The position numbers and the translations under genes are program-made. 29,095 nucleotides of DNA. Source: DASRTE01 sp035316885. GTDB taxonomy: Bacteria; Actinomycetota; Actinomycetes; Jiangellales; Jiangellaceae. Every line of letters begins with the position of its first letter. Position 1 is the first letter of the stretch. Of this stretch, positions 21,057 to 28,894 are shown one piece after another. Below the pieces are notes generated by a model. It searched no databases. It saw only the letters and a program-made list of their open reading frames with translations, and had not been told where the DNA came from. The stretch spans positions 1 to 29,095 of the forward strand of contig DATHII010000379.1 in NCBI GenBank assembly GCA_035316885.1, written 5' to 3'.

Positions 21057-23881
21057 GGATTGCTCCTCTCCGGATCGTCAGGTCGCTCGGGCACCCAGCC
21101 ACCGGTCTCCTCGCGGCCGCGACTCACGCCGCGCTGGAGGTTGGCCAGGGTGGACGCCACCTTGGTGGCGTCCTTCTCGGGGACCTCGGGCGGGGCGCCT
21201 GGCGCGTCGCCCGTCACCTCGGCGATCGAGCCCGGCACCAGGGTGGCGCCGCGCCGGCGTACCGGCAGGCCGGAGGTGCTGTACGCAGGCTCCTCGACCA
21301 CGGGCTCGGGTGCTCGCACCGGCGACTGCTCGGGGCGAGTGGCAGGTGCCGGTGCGCGCTCGGCCTCGCGGTGGGTGCGCCGGGCGCTCGCGGCCTCCTC
21401 GGCGGTTCGCAGCGCGGCCGCCGCTCGCCGCCAGCCCTCGTCGGCCGGGCCGGACCAGTCGATCGGGCCGCCGCCGCGCTTGAACCAGGCCGAGCGGACA
21501 GCCTCGTAGATCGGAGCATTTGCCTCGGGCAACGGCGGCTCGGGTGCGCGCAGCGAACGCGCCGGCGGCCGTTCTGCGTCGTCGTGCGGCCGTGGTGTCC
21601 GCGTCGGCAGACCGTTGGGCCCGGCGCCCAGCCCGTTGACGGGCTGGACCGGACGCGCCGGTGGCTTCGACTGGGACGGCGGTGTCGACAGTGCCCTGGA
21701 CGGCAGCGACGGGGGGCGGTAGGACGGCTCGACCGGGCGCGGCGCCGGTGACTGCGTGACGGCCCGGCGGACCTGCTCCTCGATCGGAACGCCACCGAGC
21801 AGGGGCGCCGGGGCGTGCGGCTCCGCTCGTACCGGCGGAACGACACCGTCGGTGGTGTCGAGCGGCGAGACCACCAGGTGCGAGGGCAGGTCGACCTGTG
21901 CCAGCGTGCCGCTGGGATCGCCGGCGACGAGGCGGACGACGATGCCGTGCCGGGCGGCCAGCCGTGCGACGACGTAGAGGCCCAGCGTGCGGGAGGCGGC
22001 GACATCGATGTCGCCCGGCTCACGCAGCCGCTCGTTGAGCAACGCGAGTTGGTTGGCCGGAACGCCGAGGCCCGCGTCGGCGACCTGGATCCGTAGGCCG
22101 CCGCCGAGCAGGGGCTGGCTGGTGATCATGACCGGTGTCGACGGCGCCGAGAACTCCGTGGCGTTGTCCAGCAGCTCGGCCAGCAGGTGAGCGACGTCGT
22201 CGACGGCGGCCGGCGTCACGAGGTCGGTGGGCATCACGCCGAACTTCACCCGTGGGTACTGCTCGACCTCACCGACAGCAGTGCGGACGACGTCGAGGAC
22301 GGGCGCGGCCGTGCCGGTGCGGCGCATCTCCTCGACACCGGCGAGGACCAACAGGCTCTCGGCGTGCCGCCGGACGCGGGTGGCGAGGTGGTCGATGCGG
22401 AACAGCGTCCCGAGCTGGTCGGCGTCGCGCTCGCGGGCCTCGAGCTCCTCGATCTCGCCGAGCTGACGGTCGACGAGCGACTGGGTGCGGCGGGACAGGT
22501 TGACGACGATCGTGTCGAGGTTCTGGCGCAGCAGGGCCTGCTCGCCGGCGACCCGCACGGCGGTGGAGTGAACCTCGTTGAATGCGTTGGCGACCTGACC
22601 GATCTCGTCCCTGCCCTCGGGCGTGACGGCGTTCCCGACGTTGCGGACGACCGCCGGCCCGTCACTCTGGATCCGGGACACCAGTGCAGGCAGGCCGGTG
22701 TCGGCGGTCTCGAGAGCCGCTCCGCGCAGCCGGCGCAGCGGGCGGATGATCGAACGGGCGACGGCGGCAGCCAGTGCGACCGTCGCCGCGAGGACGACGA
22801 GGATCGCCGTAGCCGTGGCGCCGGCCACGATCTGTGACCGGGTGGCCGTGCTGGACGCCTGCTCGACGACGTCGTTGGCCAAGCCGGTCTGGATGTCACG
22901 CATGACGTCGATGCGGCCAGTTGCCGCCTCGTACCACTCCTCGGGAGTGGCGCCGGGCTCCTCGCCGGTGGCGAGTGCCCCAGCGCGGATGCTGTTGACG
23001 GGGCCGAGCGTGCCCGGCAGATCGGTGTAGTAGTGCGCGCGGACCTCGGGCTCGGCGGTGGAGGTGAAGCGGGAGAGCAGGTAGTCCTGCTCACCCTGGG
23101 AGACCGCCTCACGCTGACGCTCGGTGTCGGTGAGGGGGTCGCCAGAGGCCAGGACGTGCGCGAGCAGCGCTCGTTCGACCGAGGCCGACTCCGTCGCGCG
23201 GGTCAGTGAGTCGAGGGCGTCGATCTCGACCACGAGCTCGGCGTCGGTGGAACCGGTGCCGCTGGCCTTCACGAACCGGAGCAGCGCCTCGACCATCAGG
23301 TTGTAGTCGTCGACACCGGGCTCGTCGAACGGCTCGAGGACGATGTCGCGCGACCCGCGGTAGGCGTCGAGCAGGCCCAGCTGGACCTCGGTGCTGCGGC
23401 GGGCTTCGGCGACCGCGGGGTTGACGTCGTCCGGCAGCTCGCCCATCTGTTCGTTGAACGTGGCAAGGGCCTGGTCGGTGGCGTTGCGGGCATCGGCAAC
23501 CGCACCTTGACCGGTCGCGCCGACGTCGAACAGGCCCGATACGTCACGCTCGTCCTGGAGCCGCTCAGCCGTCTCGAGGGCAGCGACGGCGACCCGGGCG
23601 TTGCGCTCGACGCCGGTCGCGATGCTGGCCCGGGAGAGGGCGTCGCGGAAGAGGAAGGCACCGAGGATGAGCGCGCCCAACAGGGGCAGCAGCACCAGCG
23701 CACCGACCCGCGATCGCACGCTGCGGTCGTGGAGGAACGAGCGCCAGACCGACGAGACCCTCGGTGGGCGCATCTGCCTCGGCGTGTCGGGTTGATCAGC
23801 AGTGGTGGGGCGCTCGGTCGCGTGCGCCCGCTTAGCGACGCCGGTCTTGTTGCTCCGGTGTCCTCGCGGGTTCCGCGTCAT
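21053..23881 (-). CDS. nitrate/nitrite-sensor-like histidine kinase (CvnA type)
   Basis: This is the membrane sensor kinase that heads the conservon. The product has 942 residues. A cytoplasmic N-terminal arm precedes membrane segment 1 (about 59-78). An external all-helical sensor domain of the NIT type covers about 80-350, and membrane segment 2 is at about 352-375. A HAMP-like region follows, then a phosphoacceptor-like helix with H498 in RIDHLATR and an HATPase domain (ELLDNATEFSAP near 574, VADAGLGVP later). The last 250 residues are Pro/Ala/Arg-rich and probably disordered. ATG 23881 has GGAAAGGA upstream. No response regulator is nearby; the downstream partners are the roadblock, DUF742 and GTPase proteins. 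Confidence 0.93.
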   Translation of the reverse strand: MTRNPRGHRSNKTGVAKRAHATERPTTADQPDTPRQMRPPRVSSVWRSFLHDRSVRSRVGALVLLPLLGALILGAFLFRDALSRASIATGVERNARVAVAALETAERLQDERDVSGLFDVGATGQGAVADARNATDQALATFNEQMGELPDDVNPAVAEARRSTEVQLGLLDAYRGSRDIVLEPFDEPGVDDYNLMVEALLRFVKASGTGSTDAELVVEIDALDSLTRATESASVERALLAHVLASGDPLTDTERQREAVSQGEQDYLLSRFTSTAEPEVRAHYYTDLPGTLGPVNSIRAGALATGEEPGATPEEWYEAATGRIDVMRDIQTGLANDVVEQASSTATRSQIVAGATATAILVVLAATVALAAAVARSIIRPLRRLRGAALETADTGLPALVSRIQSDGPAVVRNVGNAVTPEGRDEIGQVANAFNEVHSTAVRVAGEQALLRQNLDTIVVNLSRRTQSLVDRQLGEIEELEARERDADQLGTLFRIDHLATRVRRHAESLLVLAGVEEMRRTGTAAPVLDVVRTAVGEVEQYPRVKFGVMPTDLVTPAAVDDVAHLLAELLDNATEFSAPSTPVMITSQPLLGGGLRIQVADAGLGVPANQLALLNERLREPGDIDVAASRTLGLYVVARLAARHGIVVRLVAGDPSGTLAQVDLPSHLVVSPLDTTDGVVPPVRAEPHAPAPLLGGVPIEEQVRRAVTQSPAPRPVEPSYRPPSLPSRALSTPPSQSKPPARPVQPVNGLGAGPNGLPTRTPRPHDDAERPPARSLRAPEPPLPEANAPIYEAVRSAWFKRGGGPIDWSGPADEGWRRAAAALRTAEEAASARRTHREAERAPAPATRPEQSPVRAPEPVVEEPAYSTSGLPVRRRGATLVPGSIAEVTGDAPGAPPEVPEKDATKVASTLANLQRGVSRGREETGGWVPERPDDPERSNP

Positions 23882-23983
23882 GGGTCGGTCCTTTCCTTCT
23901 TCCCCCGAACGGGCGTCGTCGACCGCGCATGGCCACGGCTACGCCGCGGCTATGCAGTGTCACGGCATTGAGACGGTAGATGA

Positions 23984-24012
23984 CGCTTCCCATCCGAACC
24001 GCATCCTGTCAA
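23984..24012 (-). promoter_or_regulatory. candidate conservon promoter
   Basis: On the minus strand a perfect TTGACA (24012-24007) is followed after 17 bases by AAGCGT (23989-23984), a poor -10 that keeps A2 and T6. The predicted leader is about 95 bases. CTGTC and GACAG half-sites (24006-24023) flank and overlap the -35. This is the only promoter-like signal in the 267-base gap 23882-24148; the right part of the gap holds hairpins. Confidence 0.35.
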
Positions 24013-24076
24013 TAGCTGGACAGTCCGTGAAACACGAGGTGGACGCTCTAGGGTGCCTGACGATGCGCCAAAGCCC

Positions 24077-24132
24077 CAAACCGCCCCCCCGGGAAGGGTT
24101 TGCCCAGCCGCCGATCGAGCGGCCAGCGGCCG
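24077..24132 (-). terminator. hairpin cluster downstream of inositol phosphate synthase
   Basis: Three short inverted repeats follow the inositol phosphate synthase stop: CAAACC/GGTTTG (24077-24082, 24097-24102), GCCGC/GCGGC (24107-24111, 24119-24123) and CGGCC/GGCCG (24120-24124, 24128-24132). Each stem is only 5-6 bp and there is no T-run, so the terminator call is tentative. Confidence 0.3.
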
Positions 24133-24148
24133 AACGGGACCTCAGGGC

Positions 24149-25228
24149 TCAGCGCTCGACCTCGCCCGCGATGAACTTCTCGACCAGGTCGCGGCAGACG
24201 TCGTCCGGGTACTGCTCCGGTGGCGACTTCATGAAGTAGGACGACGCCGAGAGCATCGGACCACCGATGCCGCGATCCTTGGCGATCTTTGCCGCCCGGA
24301 TCGCGTCGATGATGATGCCCGCCGAGTTGGGCGAGTCCCATACCTCGAGCTTGTACTCGAGGCTCACCGGCACGTCGCCGAAGTTGCGGCCCTCGAGCCG
24401 GATGAACGCCCACTTACGGTCGTCCAGCCACTCGACGTAGTCGGACGGGCCGATGTGGACGTTGCGCGGCGCGATCTCGTCGACGAGCTGGGAGGTGACC
24501 GACTGGGTCTTGGAGATCTTCTTCGACTCCAGCCGCTCACGCTCGAGCATGTTCTTGAAGTCCATGTTGCCGCCGACGTTGAGCTGGTAGGTGCGGTCGA
24601 CCGTCACGCCGCGGTCCTCGAACAGCTTGGCCAGCACCCGGTGGGTGATGGTGGCGCCGATCTGCGACTTGATGTCGTCACCCACGATCGGGACACCTGC
24701 GGCCGTGAACTTGTCCGCCCACTCCGCGGTGCCGGCGATGAACACCGGGAGCGCGTTGACGAACGCGACCCCTGCGTCGATCGCGCATTGCGCGTAGAAC
24801 TTGGCGGCCTGCTCCGACCCGACCGGCAGGTAGCAGACGAGGACGTCGACACGCGCCTCGCGCAGCGCCGCGACCACGTCGACCGGCGCGTCCTCGGACT
24901 CGGTGATGGTCTGGCGGTAGTACTTCCCGAGCCCGTCGAGGGTGGGACCGCGCCGGACGGTGACGCCGGTGGGCGGCACGTCGCAGATCTTGATCGTGTT
25001 GTTCTCGCTCGCACCGATGGCATCTGCGAGGTCGGTACCGACCTTCTTGGCGTCCACGTCGAACGCGGCGACGAACTCGATGTCGCGGATGTGGTAGTCG
25101 CCGAACCGTACGTGCATCAGACCGGGCACCTTCTGGGCCGGGTCGGCGTCACGGTAGTAGCGGACGCCTTGGACGAGCGAGGCGGCGCAGTTGCCCACGC
25201 CGACCATGGCTACCCGAACCGAAGTCAT
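24149..25228 (-). CDS. ino1: inositol-3-phosphate synthase
   Basis: This NAD-dependent enzyme turns glucose 6-phosphate into 1D-myo-inositol 3-phosphate, the first step towards phosphatidylinositol and mycothiol in actinobacteria. The product has 359 residues. The Rossmann motif VGVGNCAASLVQGVRYY is at about 10-26. The catalytic core has VPIVGDDIKSQIGAT and the NVGGNMDFKNM loop, both family signatures. SEYKLEVWDSPNS-type sequence near the end appears as SLEYKLEVWDSPNSAG. ATG 25228 begins MTSVRVAM and has AAAGGA seven bases upstream; the frame upstream to 25348 overlaps padR and is not used. It follows padR by 11 bases, so the two are probably one transcript. Confidence 0.96.
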   Translation of the reverse strand: MTSVRVAMVGVGNCAASLVQGVRYYRDADPAQKVPGLMHVRFGDYHIRDIEFVAAFDVDAKKVGTDLADAIGASENNTIKICDVPPTGVTVRRGPTLDGLGKYYRQTITESEDAPVDVVAALREARVDVLVCYLPVGSEQAAKFYAQCAIDAGVAFVNALPVFIAGTAEWADKFTAAGVPIVGDDIKSQIGATITHRVLAKLFEDRGVTVDRTYQLNVGGNMDFKNMLERERLESKKISKTQSVTSQLVDEIAPRNVHIGPSDYVEWLDDRKWAFIRLEGRNFGDVPVSLEYKLEVWDSPNSAGIIIDAIRAAKIAKDRGIGGPMLSASSYFMKSPPEQYPDDVCRDLVEKFIAGEVER

Positions 25229-25239
25229 CGGCTTTCCTT

Positions 25240-25974
25240 TCACTCTGCGGGGCGGGACGGCAGGGCGCCGGCCCTCCTGCGGGACGCCGTGCCCCGCTTG
25301 GTTGCTCGCGCGGCGTTCTCGGTCGCGCTCGGCAGTTCCCCCCGCCACTCGGAACCTGGTGTCGCTCTCGGCTCCTCGCTCCCCTTACGGGCGACCCTGC
25401 GGGTCGACCGTTCCGTCCGCTCGTCGCCTTGTCGCTCGACGGCGATGAGTTCGTCGAGCCACCGGACCTCACGCTCGACCGACTCCAGGCCGTGGCTCTG
25501 GAGCTCGAGGGTGTAGGCATCGAGCCGTTCGCGAGTGCGCTGCAACGCGGAGCGGAACTGCTCGAGCCGCTCCTGCAGGCGGGTCCTGCGACCCTCGAGA
25601 ATGCGCATCCGCGTGGCTGCATCGGCCCGCGCGAAGAATGCGAAGTGGACCCCGAACTGCTCGTCGTCCCAGGACGACGGACCGGCTTGGGCGAGCAGGT
25701 CGGCGAACCGCTCCTTGCCCTCCGGGGTCAGTTTGTAGACGATCTTGCTACGGCGTCCGCCGAGATGTGCGGCAGCCGCCTCACCAGGCGAGTCCTCGGC
25801 CAGGAAACCCCGGCGCACGAGCTCCTTGAGGCAGGGGTAGAGCGTGCCGTATGAGAACGCCCGACCCCAGCCCAGCAACGCGTTGACCTGCTTGCGGAGC
25901 TCGTACCCGTGCATCGGTGCGTCGTGGAGCAGGCCGAGCACGGCCAGCTCCAACGCTTCTGCACGCTTGCCCAC
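25240..25974 (-). CDS. PadR family transcriptional regulator
   Basis: This is a PadR-type repressor candidate. The product has 244 residues. The winged helix is at about 8-90, opening with ALELAVLGLLHDAPMHGYEL and including AFSYGTLYPCLKELVRRGFL. A long coiled-coil dimerisation region at about 115-195 follows, with RILEGRRTRLQERLEQFRSA. The last 50 residues are charged and variable. GTG 25974 fits the family start (V/MGKRAEALE), though the ribosome site is weak. A PadR gene precedes ino1 in M. tuberculosis too (Rv0047c, Rv0046c). The inverted repeat just upstream suggests it controls itself, and hence ino1. Confidence 0.92.
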   Translation of the reverse strand: MGKRAEALELAVLGLLHDAPMHGYELRKQVNALLGWGRAFSYGTLYPCLKELVRRGFLAEDSPGEAAAAHLGGRRSKIVYKLTPEGKERFADLLAQAGPSSWDDEQFGVHFAFFARADAATRMRILEGRRTRLQERLEQFRSALQRTRERLDAYTLELQSHGLESVEREVRWLDELIAVERQGDERTERSTRRVARKGSEEPRATPGSEWRGELPSATENAARATKRGTASRRRAGALPSRPAE

Positions 25975-26003
25975 AGCGGTACGCCCCGTCGGATGACTGC
26001 CGG

Positions 26004-26037
26004 TTCGATGTATCGAGTTGATACATCGAATTGATAC
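26004..26037. promoter_or_regulatory. probable PadR operator upstream of padR
   Basis: TTCGATGTATC (26004-26014) and GATACATCGAA (26020-26030) are perfect inverted arms of 11 bp around a five-base spacer. Overlapping them is a tandem repeat, ATCGAGTTGATAC at 26012-26024 and ATCGAATTGATAC at 26025-26037, with one difference. This AT-rich island stands out in the high-GC surroundings and lies 30 bases upstream of padR, in the divergent region shared with the penicillin-binding protein gene. Confidence 0.75.
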
Positions 26038-26205
26038 GCTGAAACCATAGAGCGCCGGGTGCATGGTGCGCAAGGGCCCGCCGGACGTTTCCCCGACGTG
26101 CCCATCAAGGCAGTCACGGCTTTTGGGCCGGAGCAGGGGAAGCGTCGTAGGCTGCCCTCCGGTGCCGCGTCACCCGACACGTCCCCGACCGAGCAGAGAT
26201 CCCCT

Positions 26206-28758
26206 GTGACCAACGAACGACGACGCCCCGCCGGTACCCGCCGGAAGGGCGCTTCGGCGTCGCGTCCCTCCACCGATCTGGAGGCGCCGCGGCATCCCGC
26301 TTCCCAACCCGCCGGTGGCCGGCCGGCCCGCCGATACGCGGTCGACAAGGCCCCGAAGCGCGGCTGGCGCCGGTGGCTGACCTGGAAGAAGGTCTCGCTG
26401 GCGGGCTTGGGGTTGTTCCTGCTCGGCCTGCTCGGCGTGGGGGTCGCGTTCGCCATGACCGACGTGCCCGAGGCCAACGACTTCTCCACCTCGCAGGCGA
26501 CGATCGTCTACTGGAACGACGGCAAGACCGAGCTGGGCCGGTTCAGTGCCGAGAACCGCGAGAGCGTCGGCATCGAAGAGATCCCCGAGCACGTGCAGCG
26601 CGCCGTCGTCGCGGCGGAGGACCGTAGCTTCTACGACAACAGTGGCTTCGACCCGGTCGGTATCGTCCGGGCCGGTTGGGACAGCCTCCGAGGCGGCGAG
26701 ATAGCCGGCGGCGGCTCGACCATCACCCAGCAGTACGTCAAGAACTACTACCTGACCCAGGAGCAGACCATCACCCGCAAGGTGAAGGAGCTGTTCATCT
26801 CGGTCAAGATCGACCAGCAGCTCGACAAGGACCAGATCCTGCAGGACTACCTCAACACGATCTGGTTCGGGCGCGGCACGTACGGCATCCAGACCGCGTC
26901 CAGGTCCTACTTCGGCAAGAACGCCAGCGAGCTCACGCTGGAGGAGGGCGCCGCGATGGCGGCGATCCTGCGCAACCCGGGCAACTACGACCCGACCCTG
27001 TCCGAGGAGAATCTCCAACGCTTCACCCAGCGTTTCCGCTACGTGCTCGACGGCATGGTCGAGGAGGGCTGGATCGACCGATCCACCGCCGAAGCAACCG
27101 TGCCGCCGGCGGTCCTGCCGGAGCAGAAGAGCAACACGTACGGCGGCCCGAAGGGATATCTCCTCCAGCAGGTCAAGAACGAGCTCGAGGAGGTCGGCAT
27201 CGATCCGGCCGAGATCGAGACCGGCGGCTTGCGCATCACGACGACGTTCGACCAGAAGGCCCACACCGCCGCCGTCGAGGCCGTGGCGGAACAGGCTCCG
27301 ACCGAGAACGTCGAGCACCTCCACGTCGGCCTGGCCGCGGTGAAGCCGGGCGACGGCGCGGTCGTCGCCATGTACGGGGGTCCCGACGCCGTCACGCAGA
27401 GTTTCAATGACGCCGTCGACTCGATCCCGCAGGCCGGGTCCACGGTCAAGCCGTTCACACTGGTCGCTGCGTTCGAGAACGAGGTCTCGCTGAAGAACCG
27501 GTTCTGGGGCAACTCGGGTTTCGAGGTCGAAGGGCTCGGCAAACCCGTGAACAACGAGAGTGACCGCGACTACGGCCGCAGCGTCGACCTCCTCCACGCG
27601 ACCGAGAACTCGATCAACACCGCGTTCGTCGACCTCACCATGCAGCTTGGCCCGGAGAAGGTCATGGACGCGATGGTGCGCTCGGGTATCCCCGAAGACG
27701 CTCCGGGCATCGTCGGCGAGAGCGGTGTGGCCAACGGCCGGATCACGCTGGGCACCGCATCGATCCCCCCGGTCCAGATGGCCGACGCGTACGCCACCCT
27801 GGCCGCCCAGGGCAAGCAGGCCGACTGGTACACCGTCGCGAAGGTAACCGACCTGAGCGGAGACGTGCGCCACGAGGTCGAGCCCGCGCCTGAGCAGGTC
27901 ATCGAGCCCGAGGTAACGGCCGAGGTGACCTATGCCCTGACCAAGGTGGTCGAGGAGGGCACCGGTAGCGCGGCACAGGAGCTCGACCGCCCCGTGGCGG
28001 GCAAGACCGGGCAGGCGGAGGACCTCGGGTCGTGGTTCTCGGGGTACACCCCGCAGTTGGCGGCCTCGGTCGTCTTCTTCAAGAGCGACTACGCCAACGG
28101 CGGATCGATGATGTCGCTGGACGGCACCGGGGGCGAGTCGACCTTCACCGGCGGCAAGTACCCGGCCCGCACCTGGACCGCCTTCATGAAAGGCGCTCTC
28201 GAGGGTTCCGACGTGCTCGAGTTCCCGGAGCGCACAGAGCTGGGTGAGGACCCGAGCCCGACGCCGAGACCGACGGTGGAGATCTGCCCGCCCGGCACCG
28301 TAGGCACGCCGCCGGACTGCACGCCGATCGCGCCGAGCCCGACCGAGGATCCAGAGGTCGACGTTCCCAACGTCGTCGGCATGCCACAGAACGAGGCCGA
28401 ACGGACCCTCCGACGGGCGGGGTTCGACGTTGCGGTGCAGACCGCGGAGACCAACCAGGCTCCGCCAGGGGAGGTCGTCGACCAGGGACCGCCCGGTGGG
28501 ACGACGGCACCGCCCGGCTCGACAGTGACCATCGTGGTCGCCATACCCGAGCCGGAACCGGGGGTCGTGGTTCCCGACGTGGTCGGTATGACGAGGGTGG
28601 AGGCCGAGCAAGCCCTGCGGGATGAGGGCTTCGAAGTCCAGGTGAACGGCGACCAGAATCCGCAAGGAGATGTGACCGACCAGAACCCCGCCGGTGGCAC
28701 TACTGCCCCCGCGGGTTCGACGGTCACCATCAACGTCCGGCCACCCGGTCCTCCATAG
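26206..28758 (+). CDS. bifunctional penicillin-binding protein (transglycosylase/transpeptidase) with two PASTA repeats
   Basis: This class A PBP polymerises and cross-links peptidoglycan, as PonA1 does in mycobacteria. The product has 850 residues. A basic cytoplasmic arm precedes a membrane anchor at about 63-84. The GT51 domain has the catalytic E138 in AAEDRSFYDN and GGSTITQQ at 169-176. The transpeptidase domain has S412-T-V-K415, S469-I-N471 and K600-T-G602; the third reads KTGQAED rather than the usual KTGTT. A Pro/Thr linker leads to PASTA domains at about 719-779 and 786-845. GTG 26206 is the probable start; in-frame starts back to 26059 exist, but they would place coding sequence close to the padR operator. 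Confidence 0.93.
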   Translation: MTNERRRPAGTRRKGASASRPSTDLEAPRHPASQPAGGRPARRYAVDKAPKRGWRRWLTWKKVSLAGLGLFLLGLLGVGVAFAMTDVPEANDFSTSQATIVYWNDGKTELGRFSAENRESVGIEEIPEHVQRAVVAAEDRSFYDNSGFDPVGIVRAGWDSLRGGEIAGGGSTITQQYVKNYYLTQEQTITRKVKELFISVKIDQQLDKDQILQDYLNTIWFGRGTYGIQTASRSYFGKNASELTLEEGAAMAAILRNPGNYDPTLSEENLQRFTQRFRYVLDGMVEEGWIDRSTAEATVPPAVLPEQKSNTYGGPKGYLLQQVKNELEEVGIDPAEIETGGLRITTTFDQKAHTAAVEAVAEQAPTENVEHLHVGLAAVKPGDGAVVAMYGGPDAVTQSFNDAVDSIPQAGSTVKPFTLVAAFENEVSLKNRFWGNSGFEVEGLGKPVNNESDRDYGRSVDLLHATENSINTAFVDLTMQLGPEKVMDAMVRSGIPEDAPGIVGESGVANGRITLGTASIPPVQMADAYATLAAQGKQADWYTVAKVTDLSGDVRHEVEPAPEQVIEPEVTAEVTYALTKVVEEGTGSAAQELDRPVAGKTGQAEDLGSWFSGYTPQLAASVVFFKSDYANGGSMMSLDGTGGESTFTGGKYPARTWTAFMKGALEGSDVLEFPERTELGEDPSPTPRPTVEICPPGTVGTPPDCTPIAPSPTEDPEVDVPNVVGMPQNEAERTLRRAGFDVAVQTAETNQAPPGEVVDQGPPGGTTAPPGSTVTIVVAIPEPEPGVVVPDVVGMTRVEAEQALRDEGFEVQVNGDQNPQGDVTDQNPAGGTTAPAGSTVTINVRPPGPP

Positions 28759-28796
28759 TGCGCACCGCAGCCGCGAGGGGTCGTGATCATCGGGAG

Positions 28797-28821
28797 TTCG
28801 GTGTCGCTAGAGCGACACGAA
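28797..28821 (+). terminator. terminator-like hairpin after the penicillin-binding protein gene
   Basis: GTGTCGC at 28801-28807 pairs with GCGACAC at 28812-28818 around TAGA. Three more pairs form outside (28797-28799 with 28819-28821) if G28800 bulges. It lies 40 bases after the PBP stop. The rest of 28759-28894 shows no gene. Confidence 0.55.
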
Positions 28822-28881
28822 AGCGCCGTTGATCAAGTCCATCTGAGGCGCCTGGCGGCAAGGCTCGCACGACGTAGCGGC

Positions 28882-28887
28882 TACCTT
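28882..28887 (+). promoter_or_regulatory. candidate -10 element of the GT87-like gene (leaderless)
   Basis: TACCTT fits TAnnnT and ends 7 bases before the GTG at 28895, so the transcript could start at the codon. No -35 element is clear. Confidence 0.35.
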
Positions 28888-28894
28888 CTGCCGG

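Noticed and set aside
24019..24034. CGTGAAACA as a fifth parS site
   Set aside because: Only the right half matches; the left half has a single match, so ParB should not recognise it as a palindrome.
26170..28665. An 831-codon minus-strand frame opposite the penicillin-binding protein
   Set aside because: It mirrors the PBP codons; no domain, no ribosome site and low-complexity composition.
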